Positions 43,439 to 52,221 of a stretch of DNA of 64,000 nt are shown piece by piece. Made by a program: the position numbers and the translations under genes. Under the pieces are notes generated by a model. It was not told the origin of the DNA, searched no databases, and saw nothing but the letters and a program-made list of their open reading frames with translations. Source of the stretch: Candidatus Thermokryptus mobilis (GTDB lineage Bacteria > Bacteroidota > Ignavibacteria > Kryptoniales > Kryptoniaceae); the NCBI RefSeq assembly GCF_900070205.1, contig NZ_FAOO01000010.1, positions 1 to 64,000 of the forward strand, in the 5' to 3' direction. Within the stretch, counting starts at the first letter, position 1; every line of letters starts with the position of its first letter.

Positions 43439-44166
43439 AAAATTGACCTCCCACCGTCAACAGCTATAACTTGACCAGTTATGTAATCCCCTTTCGTCGC
43501 CAAAAAAACAACAACATCAGTTATATCTGACGGCTTGCCATATCTTTTAAGCGGAATTTTACGCTCAGGTATATGCTTTATTTCACCCGTTTCCTCACCC
43601 GGAATTATTATAGTCCCTGGGGCAATTGCGTTAACAGTGATATAAGGAGCAAGTGCCTTAGCCATTGCCTTCGTCAACATTATCAAACCCGCCTTAGCAA
43701 CATTATATGCGATGTGCTCCGTCCAAACCTGTAAACCACCAAGCGAAGCGATGTTTATAATCTTGCCTTTCTTCCTTTCCAACATATACTTAACAACTTC
43801 CCTTGAACAAAGAAACTGACCTTTTAAATTAGTATCAATCACACGATCCCATAACTCATCTGTTATCTCCCAAAATTTAACTGGCTTTGGGAAAATTGCT
43901 GCATTATTCACAAGGACATCTATTTGACCAAACTTTTCAATCGCCTTTTCAACCATCTTCTTGACTTGCCCGCTGTTGGTTATATCCGCCTTTATGGCTA
44001 TCGCCTCACGACCGAATTCTTCTATCTTCCGCAGTGTTTTTTTCGCTTCATCCTTTGACTGATTATAATTCACAACTATATCAAATCCAGCCTCAGCTAA
44101 AGCAATCGCAATCTGACGCCCAAGCCGTCTCCCAGAACCAGTAACAAGCGCAACTTTCTTTCCCAT
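43435..44166 (-). CDS. Short-chain dehydrogenase/reductase
   Basis: A 243-residue SDR with catalytic Asn (NNAAIF), Ser (IASLGG), and Tyr-Lys (AYNVAKAG). The cofactor motif reads TGSGRRLGR, with Arg at the position of the usual glycine run; TGxxxRxG is typical of NADPH-dependent pteridine reductases and some FabG relatives. Next to a folate-binding YgfZ and a methionine sulfoxide reductase, a pterin substrate is possible but not proven. It is 18 bases after that reductase gene. Confidence 0.9.
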   Translation of the reverse strand: MGKKVALVTGSGRRLGRQIAIALAEAGFDIVVNYNQSKDEAKKTLRKIEEFGREAIAIKADITNSGQVKKMVEKAIEKFGQIDVLVNNAAIFPKPVKFWEITDELWDRVIDTNLKGQFLCSREVVKYMLERKKGKIINIASLGGLQVWTEHIAYNVAKAGLIMLTKAMAKALAPYITVNAIAPGTIIIPGEETGEIKHIPERKIPLKRYGKPSDITDVVVFLATKGDYITGQVIAVDGGRSIL

Positions 44167-44184
44167 CCTCCTAAAAAATTTTCT

Positions 44185-44664
44185 TTAAAATTTCTCCAAA
44201 AGAATTTCAACAAGCTTTTCAAGATAAAACTTATCCACCTCGTCAAAATTATCCAATTCATAACTGTCAATGTCAAGAACTCCAAGAACCTCTCCATCCT
44301 TTATTATCGGGACAACTATCTCAGACCTTGAATCGGGGTCGCAATAAATATGCCCAGGGAATTTTTCAACATCAGGGACAATTATCGTTTCCTTTCTTAA
44401 AACGGCTGTCCCACAAACACCGCTTCCAACTTTAATCCGCGTGCACGCAAGTTTCCCCTGAAATGGTCCAAGGACAAGCTCACCATCTTTCATCAAATAA
44501 AAGCCAACCCATGAAAAAGATGGAAACGCTTGCTTTAAAGCAGATGTCACATTGGCAAGATTGGCAATTAAATCGCTCTCATCCTCAACAAGTGATTTTA
44601 TCTGCGGTAAAAGTTCAGTATATATTTCGTCCTTTGTCTGCCCTTTTACAATTATCTGCTCCAT
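44185..44664 (-). CDS. Free methionine-(R)-sulfoxide reductase (GAF domain)
   Basis: A 159-residue GAF-domain protein that reduces free methionine-R-sulfoxide. The redox cysteines are visible in ACTRIKVGSGVCGTAV and IYCDPDSRSEIVVPI, the pattern of fRMsr (MsrC). The ATG at 44662-44664 is taken; a TTG two codons earlier is also possible. It lies 21 bases after the YgfZ-like gene. Confidence 0.93.
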   Translation of the reverse strand: MEQIIVKGQTKDEIYTELLPQIKSLVEDESDLIANLANVTSALKQAFPSFSWVGFYLMKDGELVLGPFQGKLACTRIKVGSGVCGTAVLRKETIIVPDVEKFPGHIYCDPDSRSEIVVPIIKDGEVLGVLDIDSYELDNFDEVDKFYLEKLVEILLEKF

Positions 44665-44685
44665 TGCCAATTAATTCCCTTAGTT

Positions 44686-45795
44686 TTAAACTGAAAACGG
44701 AGGTAATATTACAACCGCATCATATCTATCGCCTCCAAACTCAATCTTAACTTTCTCCCCTTGAACTGCAAACTTTACCTTTAAATATCCCAAAGCAATA
44801 TACTTTTGAAAACCATACGAATACACAACGCTTGTCACCTTTCCAACTTCTTCATCATCTGAAAAAACGATCGCATCTTTGTCAAATTTTAACTTTCCTT
44901 TCTTATCTTCAATTATAAAGCCAACAAGGCGTTTCTGCAATTTATTATATGAATCAATCCTTGCCAAAACTTCCTGCCCGATGTAACATCCCTTTGAAAA
45001 ACTAACGAATTTGATCAGGTTTGCTTCAAGAGGATTGTAATCCTTGGTTATCTCCCTACCGAAAGATGGAATACCAGCTTCAACCCTTAACACATTAAAA
45101 ACCTCGTGTCCAACCGCCATTAAACCTTTGCTTTGCAACAATTTCCAAATTGCAACAGCGTCATCGCGCCTGCAAACAAGATTATATCCCAAAGATGAAA
45201 ATTCATCAACCCTCACTATGAAAACTTCATTTCCAATTATAAAACCACGGACGAAGTTATAAAGAGGCATCTTTGAAATGTCAAGGAAATGCTTGTGATC
45301 AACTTTAAATTCAGAGGAGATAACCTCATTCGCACCATATCCGTAGACGGAGATGATTACATAATCGTCGGTTATGTCTTCGTATTTTACATCGTCAATA
45401 ATTATCAATTTATCAAACCAGGATTTAACATCTTCAACCGACCCGGGGCTTAAAAATAAAATTGCTTCTTGATGACCATTTTCAACTTTCAAAAGGCAAA
45501 GGTTAACAACATCAATCATCTTCCCCTTCTCATCTGTTAAGACAGTGACAGCCCCTGTCCCTGGTGTCAATCCCCTTAAATCGTTTGTTGAAATTCTATT
45601 CATAAAATCAATTACATCCTTACCCCAAAGGCGTAACTTCCCAACATTAGCCCTGTCAATCATTACGCTTGATGTTTTAGCGAACTTATATTCCTCAATC
45701 GGATTCACATAATGCTTTGGCATCATCCAACCGAAATAATCGCCGAAAACCGCTCCAAGGTCAAGGTGTATTTCATATAAAGGCGACTTTTTCAC
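44686..45795 (-). CDS. YgfZ/GcvT-like folate-binding protein
   Basis: A 369-residue relative of the glycine-cleavage T protein and YgfZ, which supports repair or maturation of some iron-sulfur proteins. The defining KGCYIGQEV motif is at about residues 270-280. N-terminal half is GcvT-like (GWMMPKHYVNPIEEYKF). First gene of the seven-gene set ygfZ-fRMsr-SDR-LOG-SirB1-PduO-ispE. Confidence 0.9.
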   Translation of the reverse strand: MKKSPLYEIHLDLGAVFGDYFGWMMPKHYVNPIEEYKFAKTSSVMIDRANVGKLRLWGKDVIDFMNRISTNDLRGLTPGTGAVTVLTDEKGKMIDVVNLCLLKVENGHQEAILFLSPGSVEDVKSWFDKLIIIDDVKYEDITDDYVIISVYGYGANEVISSEFKVDHKHFLDISKMPLYNFVRGFIIGNEVFIVRVDEFSSLGYNLVCRRDDAVAIWKLLQSKGLMAVGHEVFNVLRVEAGIPSFGREITKDYNPLEANLIKFVSFSKGCYIGQEVLARIDSYNKLQKRLVGFIIEDKKGKLKFDKDAIVFSDDEEVGKVTSVVYSYGFQKYIALGYLKVKFAVQGEKVKIEFGGDRYDAVVILPPFSV

Positions 45796-45857
45796 AAAGC
45801 GAAACTCTTGTTTTTAAAATTTAGAGAAAAATAACAATTTTGAGAAATTCAGTCAAA

Positions 45858-48029
45858 TTACAGATTCTCAAGGATAAAATTCGTTATAAGCGTAAAAAGA
45901 TGATACCTTGTGTCACGCCCAGCGATGCTATGATCCTTGTTTGGATAGAACATCGTCCAAAATTGTTTCCCCGCTTTTTGCAACTTATCAACAAGTTGTA
46001 TTGTGTTTTGCCAATGAACATTATCATCTGTTGTCCCGTGAATGACGAGATATTTCCCCTTCAAACCATCAACATACTTTAAAACCGAACTATTCTCGTA
46101 TCCCTCTGGATTTAATTCCGGGGTTTGCATATACCTTTCGGTGTATATGGTATCGTAAAGTCGCCAGGTCGTAACAGGAGCTACCGCAACTGCAAGCTTA
46201 AAAATATCACCGAATTTGAATAGAGTTAAACTTGACATATAACCACCGTAGCTCCAACCCCAGATGCCTATGCGAGCGCTATCAACAAACCTGTATTTTC
46301 TCACAAGGTAAAGAGCTGCTTCTGCCTGGTCTTTTGACTCATAATAACCCAAATTTTTGTAAATCACATCTTTAAACGCTTTACCCCTTGCGCCAGTCCC
46401 ACGCCCGTCAACGCTGAAAATTATATATCCGTTCTGCGCCAGATATTGATACCAAAGATAATTCCCAAGATACGCATTCCTAACTGTTTGGCTTCCCGGA
46501 CCTCCATAAACATAAAAGAGAACAGGATATTTCTTTGTTGAATCAAAATTTGCCGGTTTCAACATCCAGGCATTTAACTTAACGCCATCAGATGTCTCAA
46601 CAACTTCAAAAGTTATTTCCCCTTTTTCATAACCAGCGAGGACATCATCTGGATTGTCAACAAGCGTTCGTATAAATCTACCACGATAATCAAAGAGTTT
46701 CCACTTAGGCGGTTTTGAAATAGTTGAATGATTGTCAATGTAATAAACACCAGTAGGTGAAAAATTAACACTATGCCAACCGGATTCAGCGGTCAATTTT
46801 CTCTTATTGCGACCGTTAAAATCAATTACATATAGATGTCTCTCAAGTGGCGATACCTCAGTAGATGTATAATAGACCTTCCTGTTTCTCTCATCAACAA
46901 AACAGAGTTGATCAACCTCAAATTCCCCAACAGTTATCTGATTAACAAGTTTCCCATCAATCCTATAAAGATATAAATGCAACCAACCATCCCTTTCACT
47001 CGCCCAAATGAAATGCTTTCCATCGTTCAAAAAGGTCAAATAGTCATGGACATCAATCCAGGTCTTTGAAACCTCTTTAAGTATAACTTTCTGCTCACTT
47101 GTTTTAACATCATAAAATATAAGTTCAAGCTGATTTTGAAGCCGATTCAACTTCTGATACGATAAAACACCAGGCGTCTTCGTCCAGTTAATCCTCGGAA
47201 TGTAAATATCTTCTTCCCCAAAATCAATCCACTTCGTCTCACCCGTTTCAACATCAACGACACCTATCTTTACTTTTGAATTTGGATAACCAGCATATGG
47301 ATAACGCTGATCAACGACTTTCAAATATGTCGGTTCATAATCAATCAACTTAAAAACAGGAACATCCGACTGATCAAGTCGCCAAAAAGCAATAAATTTC
47401 CCATCCGGAGACCACTCATATCCATCTATTATGCTGAACTCCTCTTCATAAACCCAATCAAAATTCCCATTGATTATCGTCTCCGAACCATCAAATGTAA
47501 GCTGTTTGAAATTTCCCGTCGCAATTTCATAAACATATATATTGTTGCTTCTGACAAAACTTATAAATCTACCGTTTGGTGAAAATTTAATTATCGCTTG
47601 CGTTTCTTCTGTATCCGTTATCTTCTTAAGCGTCCCCGTCTTGATATCATACAGGTAAAAATTCCCACCCGTCTTCAATTTCCTTGCTGGCAAACTACCA
47701 GTGAAAAGTATATACCTCTTATCCGGCGAAAAGAAATAGGCACTTACATCCTTTGAAAAACCTGAAACTTGAGAATCAAGACGAGCATAATTGACTATAA
47801 GCGTTTCTTTACCTGTTCTCAAATCGTATCTGTAAATCGCCATTGACCGGGAAAGCGAATCATATTTAATCGTCGTATAAGCATCCTCACCAGGTAACCA
47901 TTGCATTGAGAGAAAATTGATCCTAAACTTCGCGGACCTAAAGATGTCATCAAGTGTTAGTTTCTTTTGTCCATAAACTGTGAAGGTAAATAAAATGATC
48001 AAAAAGAAGTATGCTTTCGCCTTTCTCAT
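45858..48029 (-). CDS. Secreted dipeptidyl-peptidase IV family (S9B) serine peptidase
   Basis: A 723-residue enzyme with a signal peptide (residues 1-20 from the ATG at 48027-48029). An eight-bladed propeller region (about 40-480; repeated PDG-type steps like WSPDGKFIAFWR) precedes an alpha/beta-hydrolase domain with nucleophile Ser in GWSYGGYM, Asp in HGTTDDNVH and His in NKDHSI. An in-frame extension upstream to a TTG is rejected because the signal sequence sits at this ATG. It follows the MarR gene; secreted DPP IV enzymes release dipeptides. Confidence 0.93.
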   Translation of the reverse strand: MRKAKAYFFLIILFTFTVYGQKKLTLDDIFRSAKFRINFLSMQWLPGEDAYTTIKYDSLSRSMAIYRYDLRTGKETLIVNYARLDSQVSGFSKDVSAYFFSPDKRYILFTGSLPARKLKTGGNFYLYDIKTGTLKKITDTEETQAIIKFSPNGRFISFVRSNNIYVYEIATGNFKQLTFDGSETIINGNFDWVYEEEFSIIDGYEWSPDGKFIAFWRLDQSDVPVFKLIDYEPTYLKVVDQRYPYAGYPNSKVKIGVVDVETGETKWIDFGEEDIYIPRINWTKTPGVLSYQKLNRLQNQLELIFYDVKTSEQKVILKEVSKTWIDVHDYLTFLNDGKHFIWASERDGWLHLYLYRIDGKLVNQITVGEFEVDQLCFVDERNRKVYYTSTEVSPLERHLYVIDFNGRNKRKLTAESGWHSVNFSPTGVYYIDNHSTISKPPKWKLFDYRGRFIRTLVDNPDDVLAGYEKGEITFEVVETSDGVKLNAWMLKPANFDSTKKYPVLFYVYGGPGSQTVRNAYLGNYLWYQYLAQNGYIIFSVDGRGTGARGKAFKDVIYKNLGYYESKDQAEAALYLVRKYRFVDSARIGIWGWSYGGYMSSLTLFKFGDIFKLAVAVAPVTTWRLYDTIYTERYMQTPELNPEGYENSSVLKYVDGLKGKYLVIHGTTDDNVHWQNTIQLVDKLQKAGKQFWTMFYPNKDHSIAGRDTRYHLFTLITNFILENL

Positions 48030-48088
48030 AGCAGAAAAATTTTTGTTTTTAAATCTCGTTAATATGTTAATTGAAAATTTTGAAAAGT

Positions 48089-48715
48089 TCAAGCGGATTT
48101 TACGGCGGGTTCATAGTCCTCACAATCAAGTCGTATCTCAACGATTGAAAGTGGCTTATCAAGAAGTCCACAATGGTGTGGTGATTTTGAATCGGGATGG
48201 ACATTTTTTTGAAAGTAAATGCAGGAAAAACACATCCTTTGAATAGTTATAATTCCCGCATCGTAAAGCGCACCTATTAAATTCAAAATAAAAGAAAGAA
48301 ACATCTCCTTTTCTTTAACGCTAAAATTTTTTAACTCGCTTTTTAAAACATCCGCCCAATTTGAAACATCTTCGGCTACTTTTTTCCCTTTTTGAGTCAA
48401 TTTTAGAAAGTAATTTCTTCTATCCTCTCTATTTTCAACCCTTTTGACAAGTCCTTTCTCCTCAAGGGATGAGATAGCATCGCTCACAGTTGCCTTCGTC
48501 AGAGCAAACTCATTTGCGATATCAGTTATACGAGACCTTGAAGCTCGGTTATAGGCAAGATAAACGAGAAATTGAATTTGAATCGGGCTTAAATTTTCCT
48601 CTTTTGCAACATCCCATAGCAAAAGTTTGAAAACCCTTGATATTCTCTCAAGCCCTGCGACAATTTTAGCATCTATATTTCTCTCTTGTTCCTTTGGATC
48701 AAAGATTGATGACAT
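48089..48715 (-). CDS. MarR-family regulator with a four-cysteine C-terminal tail
   Basis: A 208-residue regulator. Residues about 30-150 form a MarR winged helix (LSPIQIQFLVYLAYN; EEKGLVKRVENREDRRN). The last 55 residues have Cys in CFSC, HHC and DC, spaced C-x2-C-x16-C-x15-C, with nearby His residues. This could hold a metal or iron-sulfur cluster and make binding redox- or metal-responsive. It lies downstream of the cytochrome P460 gene, whose promoter carries a palindrome (49300-49314). This is a family of its own that I know only as an uncharacterised MarR variant. Confidence 0.88.
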   Translation of the reverse strand: MSSIFDPKEQERNIDAKIVAGLERISRVFKLLLWDVAKEENLSPIQIQFLVYLAYNRASRSRITDIANEFALTKATVSDAISSLEEKGLVKRVENREDRRNYFLKLTQKGKKVAEDVSNWADVLKSELKNFSVKEKEMFLSFILNLIGALYDAGIITIQRMCFSCIYFQKNVHPDSKSPHHCGLLDKPLSIVEIRLDCEDYEPAVKSA

Positions 48716-48741
48716 AAAAAGAAAAGATAAAATTTTAACTT

Positions 48742-48763
48742 GCGGGGGAAATAATCCCCCCGC
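48742..48763 (-). terminator. Probable terminator between cytochrome P460 and marR
   Basis: A perfect 7-base GC-rich stem: GCGGGGG at 48742-48748 pairs with CCCCCGC at 48757-48763 (loop of 8). On the minus strand a weak T-rich stretch follows. It may terminate or attenuate P460 transcription before marR. Confidence 0.55.
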
Positions 48764-48777
48764 CTTCTCAAATAAAT

Positions 48778-49269
48778 TTACTTCCTGAACTTGCTAAAAA
48801 CAAAATCCTCCTTCTCCTGAGACGCATGACAAGAGAAACATTCTTGCTCTGCATCTTTCACGACCCTCTCTTTGGTATCGCCTTTAAAAGCTTCAAATCC
48901 CCAGCCACCGGTATCTTTGAACTTCTTTGAATCTTTATACATCACGCCAACAACCTTCCTTGGACCCTCAACATATGTATTGTTTTCTTCCTTTGCCTCG
49001 AGCAAATCAAATATGATAACCGAGCCATCCGGGAATTTACCCGTTCTATACCCACGCAGGGCTTTATCGTTTGCATAAATATGATGAATTCCACCAAACG
49101 CCTCATAAAGCGGATGCCCTGGGAGTATAAGCATTGACTTAACATGAACCCAATTTCTGTATCCTTCGGGATACGGAACTTGTGACTTCCCCTGACCGGA
49201 TAAACTTAAAACAAATAGTGCTAAAGCGATAGAGATAATCCCGAAAAAGATGACAGATTTTTTAACCAT
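48778..49269 (-). CDS. Cytochrome P460-family protein
   Basis: A 163-residue exported protein: signal peptide or anchor (about 1-25), a P460-type beta domain (YPEGYRNWVHVKSMLI; PDGSVIIFDLLEA) and one c-type haem motif CFSCH near the C-terminus. Cytochromes P460 oxidise hydroxylamine or detoxify nitric oxide in ammonia oxidisers and methanotrophs; the real substrate here is unknown. AAAGGTG precedes the ATG by five bases. It has its own promoter overlapped by a palindrome. Confidence 0.88.
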   Translation of the reverse strand: MVKKSVIFFGIISIALALFVLSLSGQGKSQVPYPEGYRNWVHVKSMLILPGHPLYEAFGGIHHIYANDKALRGYRTGKFPDGSVIIFDLLEAKEENNTYVEGPRKVVGVMYKDSKKFKDTGGWGFEAFKGDTKERVVKDAEQECFSCHASQEKEDFVFSKFRK

Positions 49270-49299
49270 GATGGCACCTTTGATTTTGTTTTAAAATAT

Positions 49300-49314
49300 G
49301 TTAGGATTCCTAAC
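49300..49314. promoter_or_regulatory. Perfect palindrome GTTAGGA-T-TCCTAAC, probable MarR operator
   Basis: Arms of seven bases (GTTAGGA and TCCTAAC) with a one-base centre. It lies one base downstream of the predicted -10 element, covering the likely transcription start of the P460 gene, and 31 bases upstream of its ATG. MarR proteins commonly bind such TTAGG-CCTAA-type sites and block RNA polymerase, and a MarR gene is the next gene downstream. Confidence 0.6.
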
Positions 49315-49315
49315 T

Positions 49316-49344
49316 AATATAATAAATCAAAACAAAAAAGTCAA
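49316..49344 (-). promoter_or_regulatory. Sigma-70-type promoter of the cytochrome P460 gene
   Basis: On the minus strand TTGACT (49339-49344) and TATATT (49316-49321) are 17 bases apart. Transcription would begin near 49309, inside the palindrome at 49300-49314, giving a leader of about 40 bases. Confidence 0.6.
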
Positions 49345-49355
49345 TACCCCCTTGC

Positions 49356-49384
49356 TTGAATTTGACAACTTTGATTCTTAAATT
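49356..49384 (+). promoter_or_regulatory. Probable promoter of the tRNA-Val gene
   Basis: TTGAAT (49356-49361) and TAAATT (49379-49384) are 17 bases apart, placing the start about seven bases before the tRNA. An overlapping TTGACA (49362-49367) with a weak TAAACC at 49385 is an alternative. Confidence 0.4.
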
Positions 49385-49397
49385 TAAACCGGAAAAC

Positions 49398-49475
49398 GGG
49401 CGCTTAGCTCAGTTGGTCCAGAGCGCTACCTTCACACGGTAGAGGTCGCAGGTTCGAATCCTGCAGCGCCCACCA
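49398..49475 (+). tRNA. tRNA-Val (anticodon CAC)
   Basis: Folds as a full cloverleaf: acceptor GGGCGCT pairs with AGCGCCC, anticodon stem CTACC/GGTAG with loop TTCACAC gives anticodon CAC (codon GUG), T arm GCAGG-TTCGAAT-CCTGC, D arm with GCTC/GAGC. The 3-prime ACCA (discriminator A plus CCA) is encoded. It lies between the P460 promoter and alaS. Confidence 0.97.
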
Positions 49476-49547
49476 TGTTTTATTTGCAAGAGTTTAACCC
49501 TTTTATTAGATTTTTACCAAGGAAAACAAAATTTCTCACATAGAAAA

Positions 49548-52208
49548 ATGAAAGCGCAAGATGTAAGGACTTCTTTTGTTAAATTCTTTGAACAAAAAGG
49601 ACATACATTCGTTCCGAGCTCCCCGGTTATACCTTTTGATGATCCAACATTACTTTTCACAAACGCCGGGATGAACCAATTTAAGGATGTATTCCTAGGC
49701 ACTGGAACAAGACCATACAAAAGAGCTGTCAATTATCAAAAATGTATTCGCGTAAGTGGAAAACATAATGACCTTGAAGAAGTCGGAAAAGACACTTATC
49801 ACCATACATTTTTTGAAATGCTTGGCAATTGGTCATTCGGCGACTATTATAAAAAAGAGGCGATTGAATGGGCTTGGGAACTCCTTACAAAGGAATGGGG
49901 ATTGCCAAAAGATAAATTATATGCGACTGTCTTCAAAGATGATGACGAAGCGGAAGAACTCTGGAAAAAAGTGACAGACATATCGCACAATAGAATTTTA
50001 CGCTTTGACGAGAAATCAAATTTCTGGGAAATGGGTGAAACAGGTCCGTGCGGTCCGTGCTCTGAAATTCACATTGACCTCGGCGAGGGAACATGCAATA
50101 AAAATCATATCTGTGGCGTCAATGTTGACGGCTGTTCAAGATTTATTGAACTTTGGAACCTCGTTTTTATTCAGTTTAATAGAAATGAAAAAGGGGTGCT
50201 TGAACCACTACCTGCAAAGCATGTTGACACCGGGATGGGTCTTGAAAGAATCGTCGCTGTTCTTCAAGGGAAAAATTCAAATTACGATACTGATCTTTTC
50301 AAGCCGATAATTGATGAAATATCAAACCTTACTGGGAAAGAATACGTCGGTGATAAAAATCAAATCGCAATGAGGGTCATCGCAGACCATATTAGGATGT
50401 TGACATTTGCCATAACAGACGGTGCTGTCCCATCAAATGAGGGAAGAGGTTATGTTTTGAGAAGAATTTTGAGGCGAGCTTCAAGGTATGCGAGAAATCT
50501 TGACATGCACGAACCGTTCATCTATAAACTTGTTGATAAAGTTGTTGAAATTATGGGCGATGCTTACCCTGAGATTGAACCTAAAAAAGAATATGTCAAA
50601 GATGTGATAAAATCAGAGGAAGAAAACTTTAATCAGACACTTGACCGTGGGATTGAAATTTTTGAAGAAGTTGCCTCAAAGCTTGAGGCAAGCGGAAGCA
50701 AAATTTTCCCTGGGAAAGAAGCCTTCAAACTCTACGATACCTATGGTTTTCCAATTGATTTGACAAATTTAATGGCTGAGGAAAGAGGACTTAAAGTTGA
50801 CATCGCTGAATTTGAAAAGCTAATGGAAAAACAAAGGACAAGATCAAGGGAGGCAACGAAAAAGATTTTCACGGAGGGTAAAATCGGCATTGCTGACAAA
50901 GTTGAGGTTCTTTTAAGAAAAGGTGATGTTCTGAAGACAGAATTCAACCCTGACCTTAAACAATACGAAATGGAGGTCAACGACGAAACAAACAAAGTGA
51001 TTTTACTTTCAAGCGACGATGAAAATATTGATCAAATCCTATTCTCAAAGAAAACGATATTTTATCCCGAATCGGGTGGACAAGTCGGCGATACTGGGAA
51101 GTTAATTTATCCTGATGGCGAAATTGAAATAATTGATACGCAAAGGATAGACGACTTGATCGTTCATTTCATCCCAAAAATGAAAAAAGATAGCAAAGAA
51201 GCCAAAGAGATTGAAAAGTTCATCAAAAGTGGTGGGAAATTCGTTGCGAGAATAGATGTTGAAAGGCGAAAGTCAATAATGAAAAATCACTCTGCGACGC
51301 ATCTTTTACATTCGGCTTTGAGGAAAATCCTCGGCACGCATGTCCAACAAGCCGGTTCACTTGTTGCGCCAGATAGATTAAGGTTTGATTTCACTCATCC
51401 GAAGAAATTAAGCAAAGAAGAAATTGAAAAGATTGAACACCTTGTAAACTCCGTAATTTTTGAAGACATTGAACTTGTAAAGGAATACAAACCGTTAAAG
51501 CAGGCGCTTGAAGAAGGCGCACTTGCATTTTTCGGAGATAAATACGGTGATATAGTCAGAACTGTAAGAATTGGCGATTTCAGCTACGAACTTTGTGGAG
51601 GAACTCATCTTGACAGGACAATTGAAACGGGATACTTTAAGATAATTTACGAGGGAAGCATAGCAAGCGGGATAAGAAGGGTTGAGGCGATAACTGGAAA
51701 AGCGCTTGAGAAATACCTGAAGGAGAAAGAAGAAGAAATTTTGAGATTGAATGAAAAGGTTGATCAAATCCTTGAAGAGAAGCAAAAACTTGAAAGGGAA
51801 CTCGCAAGGGTGAAGATGAAATTAATCTCGGATGAAATTGAAAAAGTCGTGAATTCTTCAGATGTTCCCAAGATTGATGGATTCAAAGTCGTTGCGATGA
51901 AAGTTGAAGCAAGCGATATTGAACAATTAAAACAGCTTGGGGATGTTTTGAGGGGTAAGATCGGCAGAGGGGTTGGGCTTCTTGCAAGCATCAGCGAGAA
52001 TAAAATTAATTTCGTTTGCATTGTAACGGATGACCTTGTTAAGGAAAAAGGGCTTGACGCTGGGAAAATCGTGCGAGAGGTCGCAAAGATAACCGGAGGC
52101 GGTGGCGGTGGAAAACCCAATATGGCAACCGCTGGTGGAAAGGACATTTCAAAGCTTGACGAGGTACTGAAAATTTTCCCGAAGATAATTAAAGAATTAA
52201 CACAATAA
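49548..52208 (+). CDS. alaS: Alanyl-tRNA synthetase
   Basis: Charges tRNA-Ala and edits mischarged Ser/Gly. 886 residues. Catalytic class II core at the N-terminus (TFFEMLGNWSFGDYYK; GMGLERIVAVLQG), editing domain with zinc-type HSATHLLHSALRKI and CGGTHL, and C-Ala domain ending GGGGGGKPNMATAGG. First gene of a three-gene unit with GGGP synthase and gmhA, 13 bases apart each. Confidence 0.97.
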   Translation: MKAQDVRTSFVKFFEQKGHTFVPSSPVIPFDDPTLLFTNAGMNQFKDVFLGTGTRPYKRAVNYQKCIRVSGKHNDLEEVGKDTYHHTFFEMLGNWSFGDYYKKEAIEWAWELLTKEWGLPKDKLYATVFKDDDEAEELWKKVTDISHNRILRFDEKSNFWEMGETGPCGPCSEIHIDLGEGTCNKNHICGVNVDGCSRFIELWNLVFIQFNRNEKGVLEPLPAKHVDTGMGLERIVAVLQGKNSNYDTDLFKPIIDEISNLTGKEYVGDKNQIAMRVIADHIRMLTFAITDGAVPSNEGRGYVLRRILRRASRYARNLDMHEPFIYKLVDKVVEIMGDAYPEIEPKKEYVKDVIKSEEENFNQTLDRGIEIFEEVASKLEASGSKIFPGKEAFKLYDTYGFPIDLTNLMAEERGLKVDIAEFEKLMEKQRTRSREATKKIFTEGKIGIADKVEVLLRKGDVLKTEFNPDLKQYEMEVNDETNKVILLSSDDENIDQILFSKKTIFYPESGGQVGDTGKLIYPDGEIEIIDTQRIDDLIVHFIPKMKKDSKEAKEIEKFIKSGGKFVARIDVERRKSIMKNHSATHLLHSALRKILGTHVQQAGSLVAPDRLRFDFTHPKKLSKEEIEKIEHLVNSVIFEDIELVKEYKPLKQALEEGALAFFGDKYGDIVRTVRIGDFSYELCGGTHLDRTIETGYFKIIYEGSIASGIRRVEAITGKALEKYLKEKEEEILRLNEKVDQILEEKQKLERELARVKMKLISDEIEKVVNSSDVPKIDGFKVVAMKVEASDIEQLKQLGDVLRGKIGRGVGLLASISENKINFVCIVTDDLVKEKGLDAGKIVREVAKITGGGGGGKPNMATAGGKDISKLDEVLKIFPKIIKELTQ

Positions 52209-52221
52209 AAAGGGGCAAAAT

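Noticed and set aside
48030-48092. TTG start for the S9 peptidase overlapping marR
   Set aside because: It would place a normal signal peptide 21 residues inside the protein; the ATG at 48029 begins directly with that signal.
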